From positions 1 to 39,018 of the forward strand of contig CALGRR010000072.1 in the NCBI GenBank assembly GCA_937880805.1: a DNA stretch of 39,018 bases, written 5' to 3'. Position 1 is the first letter of the stretch. Each line of letters opens with the position of its first letter. The notes under the pieces are model-generated. The model was not told where the DNA came from. It was given only the letters and a program-made list of their open reading frames with translations, and searched no databases. A program made the translations under genes and the position numbers. Origin of the DNA: an uncultured Clostridia bacterium (GTDB lineage: Bacteria; Bacillota; Clostridia; Oscillospirales; Acutalibacteraceae). Of the stretch, positions 1 to 7,716 are shown piece after piece.

Positions 1-1
1 T

Positions 2-598
2 ACTAAATACTTGTTATACAACGACGTATTTGCAGGTATGTACGATTCTACAATAGACCAAAGCGAACGGCATATTTTTACGGACGCGGCGAAAGCGTTG
101 CGCCCGTACGTAAACGACCCGAAGTGGGGATACATTTTTAGAAAAACTAAGGCGCTTGCCGAGGTGATGGAATATAAATTCGACCTTGGCGTACGCACGA
201 GAAAAGCGTATAGCGAAGGGGATAAAAAGCAATTAAAATATCTTGCCCATACAGTATATCCGCTTGTGATTAAGCGTATTAAAAAGTTTTACAAAGCGCA
301 GAGAGAATACTGGTATTTGGAAAATATGCAAAACGGCTTTGAAGTGGAAGACGTACGTTTTGGCGGTTTGATACAACGCTTGGAAAATTGCCGTGCGCTG
401 TTAAAAGAGTATTGCGCAGGTAAAATAGAACGATTAGCGGAATTGGAACAAAAACTTGACTCAAATAGTTTTGGAGCACCGCACAAAAGTTATTTGGTTA
501 ATTTTTCTCTTATGGGCAGATTTCTCTTATTATTTTTTCAAGAATTTCTTTATCTGCGGGGCAGAAGTTATATTGCGGAATTTCATCGGGCGTTATAA
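2..598 (+). CDS. GH20-like beta-N-acetylhexosaminidase, C-terminal fragment (5' partial, aberrant 3' end)
   Basis: The frame is open from base 2, so the gene begins outside the window. The first ~155 residues resemble the C-terminal helical part of clostridial family GH20 exo-hexosaminidases: a KYLLYNDVFAGMYD segment, then a charged helical region ending in YCAGKIERLAELEQKL. These enzymes remove terminal GlcNAc/GalNAc from glycans. The catalytic barrel is not in the window, so the call rests on recalled family resemblance. After about base 465 the translation no longer resembles the family and reads antisense through the last 89 bases of the convergent Nudix gene. The true product is therefore probably truncated or given a chance tail here. 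Codon use (many GCG, TTG and CG dinucleotides) differs from the next genes. Confidence 0.55.
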   Translation, partial: TKYLLYNDVFAGMYDSTIDQSERHIFTDAAKALRPYVNDPKWGYIFRKTKALAEVMEYKFDLGVRTRKAYSEGDKKQLKYLAHTVYPLVIKRIKKFYKAQREYWYLENMQNGFEVEDVRFGGLIQRLENCRALLKEYCAGKIERLAELEQKLDSNSFGAPHKSYLVNFSLMGRFLLLFFQEFLYLRGRSYIAEFHRAL

Positions 599-899
599 AT
601 CTTATGTCGTTATGCTCAAGCTTCTGCACGGTGCCCTCGGCAATTTCGCAGTTGAAAAGCGTGAGATGAATTGTTATATCGGGATAAACGTGGTCAAGCT
701 CCGTAAAAATTTCCCCAACCTTAACCGTAACGCCTATTTCCTCGTGGCATTCCCTGATTAACGCGTCTTCAAGAGTTTCGCCTTTTTCTGCCTTGCCGCC
801 CACAAATTCCCATTCAAGAGCCCTTGTTTTAGTCACGGGTCTTTGGCAAATCATAAACTTATCGCCCTGCCAGATCAGAGCTGCTGCAACCTGAACCAT
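510..899 (-). CDS. Nudix hydrolase, MutT-type (8-oxo-dGTP diphosphatase-like)
   Basis: 129 residues, the usual size for a single-domain Nudix pyrophosphohydrolase. The Nudix box is intact: GGKAEKGE, then seven residues, then RECHEEIGV (Gx5Ex7REUxEExGU), which binds Mg2+ and hydrolyses a nucleoside diphosphate linked to X. The N-terminus (VAAALIWQGDKFMICQRP) matches MutT-like proteins that sanitise oxidised dGTP or act on other NTPs. A good ribosome site (GAGGTGG, 4 nt before ATG) and a sigma-A promoter lie directly upstream, so it is probably monocistronic. Its 3' end overlaps the convergent GH20-like frame. Substrate cannot be fixed from sequence; a house-cleaning role is the default. Confidence 0.9.
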   Translation of the reverse strand: MVQVAAALIWQGDKFMICQRPVTKTRALEWEFVGGKAEKGETLEDALIRECHEEIGVTVKVGEIFTELDHVYPDITIHLTLFNCEIAEGTVQKLEHNDIRFITPDEIPQYNFCPADKEILEKIIREICP

Positions 900-910
900 A
901 ATTCCACCTC

Positions 911-939
911 AAAGTGATTTTTGGTTATTATATCACTTT
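911..939. promoter_or_regulatory. Inverted repeat over the Nudix promoter start (possible operator)
   Basis: AAAGTGAT (911-918) and ATCACTTT (932-939) form a perfect 8-bp inverted repeat with a 13-nt centre. One arm touches the -10 box and the other lies at about +2 to +9 of the predicted transcript. The position suits a repressor operator or a 5' hairpin. No regulator is identified. Confidence 0.4.
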
Positions 940-955
940 CCCGGAATTTTGTCGA
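927..955 (-). promoter_or_regulatory. Sigma-A promoter of the Nudix gene
   Basis: Reading the minus strand, TCGACA (-35, one mismatch; 955-950) is followed by a 17-nt spacer and a perfect TATAAT (-10; 932-927). This is about 28 bases upstream of the Nudix start codon. Confidence 0.8.
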
Positions 956-958
956 GTA

Positions 959-1675
959 TTAACGCAGATATTCGGGCACTTCTTCGTGGTCTTCAAAAGT
1001 TTTCAGCTCAATTTTATCGGCGTATGTGCCCTTCTTTGCTTCAACTATAATATGCCAGGCGGCTTCATCGCAGGTTTGCAGACACGGGTGATACTCCGTA
1101 AGCCAAAGGGTATCAAACAGCTCGCTTTTTTCGGAACGCACAAGCTCTGTATGGGTATATCTTATTGACCCGCTTGGCTGAGTGTCAACTGCGATTATGA
1201 GCGAATTTTCTTTGAAGTATTCACCGTCATATTTATCAGCCGCATCAAGAAAGCCAATGGTTGTGTCAGCATAAACTTCATCCTTGCGGCTTAAATCAAA
1301 GCTATTCTCATTTTCTTTTATATATTCTTTTAATTCTGCCGAAGTTTCAATGATAACGGTATAAGGAAAATCGGGATATTCCGAGCTCGTGCCGTGATAA
1401 CAGCCAGTGCGTACAGGCTGAAAATTCGGCTTTTGCCAGTTCGGTGCTTTGGTGGGCACAGAGCAAAGAGAGTTGTTTTCCTGCACATCAACGCAGACGG
1501 TTGAACCGTTTTCATCGGTATAGGAATAACCCTTGAATGCGGTTGAATTCATTTCATTATGTGATTCTCCGGCTGCACCTTTTTTTGCAGTGTCGGTCTG
1601 AATGCTGTTCTTTCCGCAGGCGAACAAAAACATAATAACCATGAAAACAAGCAGAATTGCTATGCCTTTTTTCAT
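959..1675 (-). CDS. Putative lipoprotein, last gene of the ECF sigma-serpin operon
   Basis: 238 residues. It has a lipoprotein signal peptide: MKKG, a hydrophobic stretch, then lipobox LFAC with Cys at about residue 20. It should be lipidated and held on the outer face of the membrane. The rest is soluble and polar, and I do not recognise a family with confidence. The C-terminal half (YFKENSLIIAVDTQPSGSIR region) vaguely recalls the PrcB-type protease-complex fold. It starts 19 nt after the serpin stop on the same strand, so it is probably co-transcribed with the sigma factor, membrane protein and serpin. It shares the LFACGK lipobox context with the serpin. A role linked to protease control or envelope stress is inference. 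Confidence 0.7.
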   Translation of the reverse strand: MKKGIAILLVFMVIMFLFACGKNSIQTDTAKKGAAGESHNEMNSTAFKGYSYTDENGSTVCVDVQENNSLCSVPTKAPNWQKPNFQPVRTGCYHGTSSEYPDFPYTVIIETSAELKEYIKENENSFDLSRKDEVYADTTIGFLDAADKYDGEYFKENSLIIAVDTQPSGSIRYTHTELVRSEKSELFDTLWLTEYHPCLQTCDEAAWHIIVEAKKGTYADKIELKTFEDHEEVPEYLR

Positions 1676-1694
1676 ATTTTATCCCCCTTTCGGA

Positions 1695-3053
1695 TTATTC
1701 AAAATCCGTGACCGCACCGAAGAAAACGGGCATTCCCGTTTCGTTTTCAACTATCGCATAGAGAAACGGGCGGTCAAAATAAAGCTGTATTATCTTATCA
1801 ATCATTACCGAGCCAGCCTTGAATTCCATAACCGTTGCGGCACCCGCTTTTGTTCCTTTTTCTGTGAGTGCGATGTGTGTTTTGTGAAGTGCACGGCTGA
1901 AATAAATATAGCCCTCGGGTGAAGTGCCCATTTTTGAAAAATCTGCTTTATCGCAGAAAGCATCGGTAATGCCCATTTTTGAAAGAGCATCCCTGAGCTC
2001 ATATGAGCATTCAGCCTCAAACTTCGGAAGCCTTACGCTGTAGAGCGTGCCCGTGCTTTTGAAATGCGAGCGTGAAGTTTTATCTGCCACGGTGCTTATG
2101 AATTCCTTGGCGGTAAAGCTTTCTGCAGCTTCTTTGATGCTTACACCTTCATCGGGAAGAAGGGCAACAAACGAATAGCCGTTTGTGTAGCTGTTGAAAA
2201 TTCCCGTTGTTTTGCCGAGGGTGAAAACCGCATCGGAGGAATGGCTTGAGCAGAGCATTGAAACATTCTGATTTCTGCCGTCTTCGGTGGTAAAGGTCTG
2301 ATTCTGCACCGAGGTGTATGAGGTATACGGATTTAACCACTCAGCCTCAAAAAGCACGGTGTTGATGAGATAAGCCATTGCGTTTGCGGGCACTTCATCA
2401 AGAACGATTTTGATTTCTCCGTTTGTCTTTTTGGTTATCCAACTGTTGATCTTGCTTACTGTTGTTTTATTAAACGGGTCAGAGAAAACCTCTGCGTCAA
2501 GATATTGAGAGCAGTCGCTTATAAATGTGCTTTTGGGGTAAAAACAGGTGCCGTTGAGCCAGATTGAATTTGCAAGGCTTATGCCTTCGGTCATTTCGGT
2601 GCTGTTCATATAGCTTTGAAGATAAAGTGCAAGCTCTTCGGGATTCTGCTTTAAAGCGTTCGAGATTTGTTCAAGCGTTCTGCTTTCTGCACCAAGACCT
2701 GCCATTGTGAGTGCCGAAATAACGGAAAGGGGAGAGATAAGCGGATTCTTCTGCTCACTCTGAATTTCATTGAAAAGCCTCAGTCCGAAATCTGCGGTGC
2801 AATAAGCGAGGGGCGGTGCAAATTCTTTTGCTTCAAGGCATCTGAGCTTTGTTGTAGGTTCAGGCTCGGTTTTTGTTTCGGGCACGGTTGAGGGAGCAAC
2901 AAGGGTTGTTAAAATCTCTGCAATGCTTTCAACAACCTCTTTCTGCGTTGAGGATACGGTTTCCGAAATGTTTTCGGTAATCGGTTCCTTGCCGCAGGCG
3001 AAAAGACTTAAAATAAGAGAAAACGCAAGTAAAAGGGAAAATGCTTTTTTCAT
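1695..3053 (-). CDS. Serpin-family protease inhibitor, lipoprotein
   Basis: About 452 residues: a lipoprotein signal (MKKAF, hydrophobic run, lipobox SLFAC), a Thr/Glu-rich spacer of ~60 residues, then a full serpin domain (~370 residues). The reactive-loop hinge EKGTKAGAAT matches the inhibitory consensus (small residues at P12-P9), and the C-terminal FDRPFLYAIVENETGMPVFF is the serpin signature. It should trap serine or cysteine proteases by loop insertion at the cell surface. I chose ATG at 3053 (MKKAF...). A GTG at 3062, overlapping the upstream stop, would add three residues. It sits between a membrane protein and a lipoprotein behind an ECF sigma gene, suggesting induction by envelope or protease stress. 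Surface serpins are known in gut Firmicutes such as Eubacterium siraeum. Confidence 0.92.
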   Translation of the reverse strand: MKKAFSLLLAFSLILSLFACGKEPITENISETVSSTQKEVVESIAEILTTLVAPSTVPETKTEPEPTTKLRCLEAKEFAPPLAYCTADFGLRLFNEIQSEQKNPLISPLSVISALTMAGLGAESRTLEQISNALKQNPEELALYLQSYMNSTEMTEGISLANSIWLNGTCFYPKSTFISDCSQYLDAEVFSDPFNKTTVSKINSWITKKTNGEIKIVLDEVPANAMAYLINTVLFEAEWLNPYTSYTSVQNQTFTTEDGRNQNVSMLCSSHSSDAVFTLGKTTGIFNSYTNGYSFVALLPDEGVSIKEAAESFTAKEFISTVADKTSRSHFKSTGTLYSVRLPKFEAECSYELRDALSKMGITDAFCDKADFSKMGTSPEGYIYFSRALHKTHIALTEKGTKAGAATVMEFKAGSVMIDKIIQLYFDRPFLYAIVENETGMPVFFGAVTDFE

Positions 3054-3058
3054 ATTTA

Positions 3059-3871
3059 TCACTTCTTTTCCACTAATTCAAGAGTATCAACCAGAAGAAC
3101 GATTTTTATTTTACCCGTGAGTGTTCTGTAGAAAATCTCATATTCATCGCCCTTTGTTTTATCGGTGTAATGTACCATTGCGATTGAGGGAGTATCGTCA
3201 ACTATCAAAGCTTTTTCGGTATCGGTAAGATAAGAAAGGGCTGCGGCTATGATTTCCTCATTGCTCGGATATTTTTTTTCGGGCATATCAGGCTCGGTAG
3301 CAGGCTGACCGCCCGCGAAATAAGGCTCGGTATAACCGTCGGGATAGGTGTAGGTTGCCGCTTCACCTGCTGTAAGGTCTTTCGGATTGCCTGCTTCGGG
3401 AGCCAATGCGGTTTCGCCTGCAAGCGGATTCTTTGGCTTTGAATAAGGAACCGTCAGCGTGTATTTCAGAATATAGGTTTCTTCTTCCGGTTCGGTTTCA
3501 ATTTCTGTATTGCCCGAGGGTGAGAATCCGAACTGCTTCGGATATGAGGTTGTTACTTCTTCAAGCACACCTTCTGCATTCACAACAACCGTTGATTTTT
3601 CATAAGCTTCTTCATCTTCACGGAAAAGCTCGCCGAAAAGACCGAGTTCGCTTTCTTCTTGCTCAAGTGCACCGTCATAATATATTTCGGTTTCACCCGA
3701 GCCGCCGGGCTCGGAAGCTGTTTTCAAGGGCTTTATTGCCGATGCCGCAACGGTAAGGCAAAGTGCCGTGCAGGCAAGGCTTGCAACAGTTATAATTCTG
3801 TTTTTGCGTTTTTTCAGCAAAGCATCTCTTTTGGCAAAAACGCTTTTTTCAAATTCTTCAACGCTTTTCAT
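3059..3871 (-). CDS. Single-pass membrane protein, putative anti-sigma factor
   Basis: 270 residues. A short basic cytoplasmic N-terminus (~25 residues, KKRKNR) is followed by one membrane helix (about 26-46) and a long acidic Pro/Glu/Thr-rich outer segment. The C-terminal ~70 residues form a compact domain (YPSNEEIIAAALSYL to LVEKK). It starts inside the stop of the ECF sigma gene (TGATG overlap), the usual arrangement for a cognate anti-sigma factor. No zinc-binding HxxxCxxC anti-sigma motif is visible and the cytoplasmic part is very short. If it is an anti-sigma factor it is atypical; it could instead be an ECF-controlled surface protein. Its stop overlaps the upstream serpin start candidate. 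Confidence 0.65.
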   Translation of the reverse strand: MKSVEEFEKSVFAKRDALLKKRKNRIITVASLACTALCLTVAASAIKPLKTASEPGGSGETEIYYDGALEQEESELGLFGELFREDEEAYEKSTVVVNAEGVLEEVTTSYPKQFGFSPSGNTEIETEPEEETYILKYTLTVPYSKPKNPLAGETALAPEAGNPKDLTAGEAATYTYPDGYTEPYFAGGQPATEPDMPEKKYPSNEEIIAAALSYLTDTEKALIVDDTPSIAMVHYTDKTKGDEYEIFYRTLTGKIKIVLLVDTLELVEKK

Positions 3872-4413
3872 CAGAGCTTCGCCTCCTTTTCAAGTTCTTT
3901 TTTGAGCGTGTTTCTTGCTCTGTAAACCAGATTTTCAATTTGTTTGGTATTTTTTTTCATAACCTTTGCCGCATTGGCATAGCTCATCTCCTCAAAATAG
4001 ATGAGGTGAAGCACGGTTCTGTAATTTTCATTGAGCTTATCCAGAGCTTTGTGGAGCTCTCTTTCCCGTTCTTTTTGTATGAATTCATCCTCGAGGCTTC
4101 TGCGGTCGCTTTCATTTTCTATGTATTCATATGCACATTCGGGATGACGCACGCATTTTCGCACATAGCTCACAGCTTTGTTTCTGCCTATGGTGAAAAT
4201 ATAGGTTTTAAGGGATGTTTTGAAACTATATCTTTTTTTATGAATAAGAAGCTCTGCAAAAACATCCTCGGCAAGCTCTTCCGCCACGGCAATGTTACGA
4301 ACATATCGGTTAATGAAGAATATTAAGTTGTCTTTGTGCAATTCGATTATTTCCGAAAAAGCACGTTCGTCTCCGTTAAGGAAACGGCGGTAGCTACTTT
4401 CACCGTTATCCAT
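3871..4413 (-). CDS. ECF-family RNA polymerase sigma factor
   Basis: 180 residues from the ATG at 4413, chosen because AGGAGG lies a few bases upstream; an earlier in-frame ATG at 4440 has no such site. Region 2 is seen in the N-terminal half (FSEIIELHKDNLIFFINRYV, AEELAEDVFAELL). Region 4 follows (LDKLNENYRTVLHLIYFEEM, then a helix-turn-helix with QIENLVYRARNTLKKELE). The size and two-domain layout are those of extracytoplasmic function sigma factors. It heads an apparent four-gene operon: sigma, membrane protein, serpin, lipoprotein. I found no convincing ECF-type promoter between 4414 and 4517, so autoregulation is unproven. Confidence 0.92.
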   Translation of the reverse strand: MDNGESSYRRFLNGDERAFSEIIELHKDNLIFFINRYVRNIAVAEELAEDVFAELLIHKKRYSFKTSLKTYIFTIGRNKAVSYVRKCVRHPECAYEYIENESDRRSLEDEFIQKERERELHKALDKLNENYRTVLHLIYFEEMSYANAAKVMKKNTKQIENLVYRARNTLKKELEKEAKL

Positions 4414-4482
4414 CCGGACACCTCCTGTTCTTCTGTTCACTTATTATTCGTTTGAAAAGGAAAAAACACTCACATTTTTTTG

Positions 4483-4513
4483 AAAAAATCCCCTGCAAAT
4501 TCTGCAGAGGATT
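4483..4513 (-). terminator. Intrinsic terminator of the M23 peptidase gene
   Basis: Arms 4487-4497 and 4503-4513 pair over 11 positions with one mismatch and a 5-nt loop. On the minus strand the stem is followed directly by a run of six T. It lies 5 nt after the peptidase stop codon and separates that gene from the sigma operon. Confidence 0.85.
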
Positions 4514-4517
4514 AATT

Positions 4518-6626
4518 CTATGAAATATAATTCTTCGGATTTCTTGTTTCGCCGTTTACGATTACTTCAAAATGAAGGTGAGGACCCGAGGAGTTGCCCG
4601 TTGAGCCAACCTTGCCGATGGTTTGTCCCGCTTCAACATAATCGCCAACCGAAACTTTTATTGAGCCCTTTATCATATGGGCATATCTTGTTTTATAGCC
4701 ATCACCGTGGTTTATGAGCACCATATTTCCGTAGCCGGAGCTTGAACGCTGAACAACCTCAACTCTGCCGCTTTTTGAAGCAATAACGGGTGTGCCCGAA
4801 GCTCCGCCGCCTGCCTTAACAAGGTCTATGCCGTTGTGCCAGCCGCTGTTTCTCCAGCCATAGGGTGAGCTTACTCTGTGGCAGCTCGGTGCGGGCCATA
4901 AGAAGCCTGATTCCGAGGCCTCGCCGATATACACTCCGTTATATGAGGTTCTTGTGCCGACTGTTACGATTTCTTCAACAGCCTCTTCGAGAGTTTCATA
5001 GGAATATTCTGTATCGTAAAGAACTCCGTCAATGTAAATCTGCGTTTTGGTAACTCTTTCGCTGCCGTTAACACCTTTCTGAATAACGCTTCTGTAGCCG
5101 CTGTATTTGGTGGCATCACGGCGTTTGACTGTTTCATACTTAATATCACGGATGCTTGTTGTTGTAACGGTTTTCTTGATGCTGATATATTTTTCAGCCT
5201 CTTTAACCGTAATATTTGTGCCCTCTTCAAGCTCATCAAAATCAATATCGGGATTAAGAGTGCGAAGAGTGCTTTGGCTGATGCCGTATGCCTCTGCAAT
5301 GCTTTCGAGAGTATCGCCCTCGGCGGCTGTGTGGATAATTTCTCCCTGCTTGCTGCTGAGCGTTGCCTCGAGCTTTGAGGCATCCCACATAACGCTCTCA
5401 TCGTCACGGTACAGACCCTGAACATAATCTATTTTTTCTGCAAAACCGATTATATAACCGTTGTTTTTTGCATCTGCTTCATAAGGGGAAAGAATGTTGT
5501 TGAAAACTATTTTTGCATCTGCTTCATTTTTAACCGCACAAATGAATTCGCCGTCAATATAAATTCCGCAGGCGTGTGTGAGATTATCAACCGAGTTTTC
5601 AATCATTTTATCGGAGATTGTTTGTGCATCGTTAAGTTCTTCAAGAGAAACGAGCGTGAGAGAATACTGTGCATTAAGGTTTGATGACTGAGAGGCAACC
5701 GTTGCCTCAACCGTTCCCGAGCCTGCACTGAGTCTGTCTTTAACCATATCCCTGGCTTCAATATAAACTGATTCATCGCTGATATAGCCGATGCTCTGGT
5801 CGTTATAAATAACCTCAAGAGCAAAGGTTACGCTGTTCCAATAATTGATTGTTACAAGCAAAATCAGAAATGAGATAACGGGCAATGCCGTGTTGAATAA
5901 GGTTTTGAGAAGCGTTTGATGCCTTAAAAAGGCTTTCTTGACATAATGTGCAAGAACAGAAGGCAGAGAAAGAGGAGATTTAACGGTTTTCTTTATTGAC
6001 CTGAATGCGGATTTGATTTCTCTGCGGAAATAAACAAGCTCCTGAAGTGTTGAACGGGCATATTTTTTAATTCTCTTTTTTGTGCCCGAGGTTGCAATGC
6101 CGAGAAGTCCGCCGATTTTGACAAGCGGTATTTTAATAAGCTTTATGATAAAAAGAACAAGCCGCCTGATGAATCTGATAATCGTATCGCCGAAGCTGCT
6201 GATATATTCATAAACGGGGTTTTCTTTCTTTTCGGGGGAAGTTTCACCGTTTTCGGAAGAGGAGTTGCTTTCTGTGGAAATTGCGGAAGCACCTGCATTA
6301 ATTATTTCATCAATATAATCAAGCTCTTCCTTAACAATGCTTTCGTCAAAGCCTTCTTCCGCTAAAAGAGGCTTGGAAGCTTCTCCGCTTTGTGCGGTTT
6401 CAAGCTGAATGGAATATCTGCGTTCAATATCCTCTTTGATAGCCTGCATTTCAACGGCACGACGCTTTTCATCACGCTCCCGAAGCTCTTCTTCACGGCT
6501 TCTGGGCTTGCTGCGGTATATGCTGCCCATATCGTAAAGACCGTCCGGAATTTCATCAAACGCTTTCGGACCGAAAACAGACGGTGCGTCTTTTGGCTTA
6601 TTAACTTTTTTGTTGTTTTTATCCAT
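4518..6626 (-). CDS. Membrane-anchored LysM-G5-M23 cell-wall endopeptidase
   Basis: 702 residues. Residues 1-~240 are charged and predicted cytoplasmic, with a basic amphipathic hydrophobic stretch near 150-175. A membrane helix lies near 245-268 (ALPVISFLILLVTI). Outside the cell come a YIEA-type domain, a LysM near 430-475 (AEGDTLESIAEAYGIS), a G5 domain near 480-565, and a C-terminal M23 peptidase from ~590. The M23 zinc motifs are present (HNGID; GPHLHFEV). It likely cleaves peptidoglycan cross-links, or localises wall remodelling, at the membrane surface. ATG at 6626 is preceded by GGAG with 7-nt spacing. It is a single gene with its own terminator. The large cytoplasmic N-terminus is unusual for this class. 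Confidence 0.9.
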   Translation of the reverse strand: MDKNNKKVNKPKDAPSVFGPKAFDEIPDGLYDMGSIYRSKPRSREEELRERDEKRRAVEMQAIKEDIERRYSIQLETAQSGEASKPLLAEEGFDESIVKEELDYIDEIINAGASAISTESNSSSENGETSPEKKENPVYEYISSFGDTIIRFIRRLVLFIIKLIKIPLVKIGGLLGIATSGTKKRIKKYARSTLQELVYFRREIKSAFRSIKKTVKSPLSLPSVLAHYVKKAFLRHQTLLKTLFNTALPVISFLILLVTINYWNSVTFALEVIYNDQSIGYISDESVYIEARDMVKDRLSAGSGTVEATVASQSSNLNAQYSLTLVSLEELNDAQTISDKMIENSVDNLTHACGIYIDGEFICAVKNEADAKIVFNNILSPYEADAKNNGYIIGFAEKIDYVQGLYRDDESVMWDASKLEATLSSKQGEIIHTAAEGDTLESIAEAYGISQSTLRTLNPDIDFDELEEGTNITVKEAEKYISIKKTVTTTSIRDIKYETVKRRDATKYSGYRSVIQKGVNGSERVTKTQIYIDGVLYDTEYSYETLEEAVEEIVTVGTRTSYNGVYIGEASESGFLWPAPSCHRVSSPYGWRNSGWHNGIDLVKAGGGASGTPVIASKSGRVEVVQRSSSGYGNMVLINHGDGYKTRYAHMIKGSIKVSVGDYVEAGQTIGKVGSTGNSSGPHLHFEVIVNGETRNPKNYIS

Positions 6627-6704
6627 AAAGTCGCTCCGTAAAAATTTTAATCATCCAATTATAATATATATAATCAAATTTATTTATCTTAAAAAGAAAA
6701 ATAA

Positions 6705-6722
6705 GCAAGTTACATAATTTGC
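6705..6722 (-). terminator. Weak terminator-like hairpin after rfbD
   Basis: GCAAAT and ACTTGC (minus strand, 6722-6705) pair over six positions including one G-U, with a 6-nt loop, followed by TTATTTTTCTTTTT. It begins 3 nt after the rfbD stop. The stem is short, so efficiency is doubtful. Confidence 0.45.
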
Positions 6723-6725
6723 ATT

Positions 6726-7580
6726 TTATTTCTTCAATTCATTTGGAAGAAATCTTTCAAGTGCATCTTGCCAATGAGGGAGCCTGCCAAAGCCGGCATT
6801 ATCAAGAGATTCTTTAGACATTTTTGAATTTGCGGGCCTTGTTGCAACCGTTTTATATTCACTGCTTGTAACGGGAATTATTTTTGTTTCGGCACCCGAA
6901 AGCTTCATAATTTCTGCGGCAAATTCCGCCCAGGAGCAAAAGCCCTCGTTTGTTGCGTGATAGATGCCGTATTTTTCGGTTTCAATCATATCGCAAAGAA
7001 GTGCGGCAAGGTCAGGTGTGTAGGTGGGGGAGCCAACCTGGTCGCAAACAACCGTCAGTTCATTTCTTTCTTCTGAAAGACGGAGCATTGTTTTAACAAA
7101 GTTTTTGCCGTTGCTGCCGAAAACCCACGAAATCCGGACAATAAAATATTTATCGCAGATTTCTTTCACCGCATTTTCACCCATAAGCTTTGTTTCGCCG
7201 TAATAATTGCAGGGTGCGGTGGCGGCATCGGTTTCAAAAGGCTTGCTTCCCTTGCCGTCAAAAACATAGTCCGTGCTTATATAAATGAGCTTTGAATTGC
7301 TTTTTTTACAGCATTCCGCAATATTCTTTGTTCCGTCAGAGTTTATTTTTTTGCAAAGCTCTTTTTCTGTTTCCGCACCGTCAACATTTGTGTAGGCGGC
7401 ACAGTGAATAACACCGTCGGGCTTGTGCACTTCAAAAAAAGCTTCAACTGCGGATTTGTCTGTTATATCAAGCTCGGGAAGGTCTGCTTCAATAGCTGTG
7501 TGCCCGCTTTTTTTCAGCTGCAAAACAACATCATATCCGAGCTGACCCTTAGCTCCCGTAACAATTATTTTCATAATCAT
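6726..7580 (-). CDS. rfbD: dTDP-4-dehydrorhamnose reductase
   Basis: 284 residues, the normal length for RmlD/RfbD. It is an extended short-chain dehydrogenase: N-terminal nucleotide-binding motif VTGAKGQLGYDV, a CAAYTNVDGAE segment typical of RfbD, STDYVFDGK, and the catalytic YxxxK (YYGETK). It reduces dTDP-4-keto-L-rhamnose with NAD(P)H to dTDP-L-rhamnose for cell-surface glycans. The start may be ATG at 7580 or at 7574 (MKIIVTG); AAGGA sits 4 nt before the first and 10 nt before the second. No other dTDP-rhamnose gene is next to it. It may feed the polysaccharide cluster at 21-33 kb, but this is inference. Confidence 0.9.
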   Translation of the reverse strand: MIMKIIVTGAKGQLGYDVVLQLKKSGHTAIEADLPELDITDKSAVEAFFEVHKPDGVIHCAAYTNVDGAETEKELCKKINSDGTKNIAECCKKSNSKLIYISTDYVFDGKGSKPFETDAATAPCNYYGETKLMGENAVKEICDKYFIVRISWVFGSNGKNFVKTMLRLSEERNELTVVCDQVGSPTYTPDLAALLCDMIETEKYGIYHATNEGFCSWAEFAAEIMKLSGAETKIIPVTSSEYKTVATRPANSKMSKESLDNAGFGRLPHWQDALERFLPNELKK

Positions 7581-7656
7581 TTATTCCTTAACAATAAATT
7601 TTTAATTATTTTACCATAAAAACACAAATCAAACAACATTTTTTGAAAAATTACTG

Positions 7657-7686
7657 TTGCAATATAAAAAAATGTGGTAATATAAG
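7657..7686 (+). promoter_or_regulatory. Probable promoter of the PHP phosphatase-ispE pair
   Basis: TTGCAA (7657-7662), 18-nt spacer, TATAAG (7681-7686), about 30 nt before the start codon at 7717. Both boxes are imperfect. Confidence 0.5.
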
Positions 7687-7716
7687 ATGTAATCCGTTTT
7701 CAAAGGAGAAAACAAA

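Noticed and set aside
456..761. A 101-codon plus-strand frame after the GH20-like gene
   Set aside because: It runs antisense through the Nudix gene, whose Nudix box is intact, and has no motif of its own.
4964..5425. A 153-codon minus-strand frame overlapping the M23 peptidase gene
   Set aside because: It is in a different frame of the same strand as the G5/LysM-coding region and has low-complexity composition with no domain.
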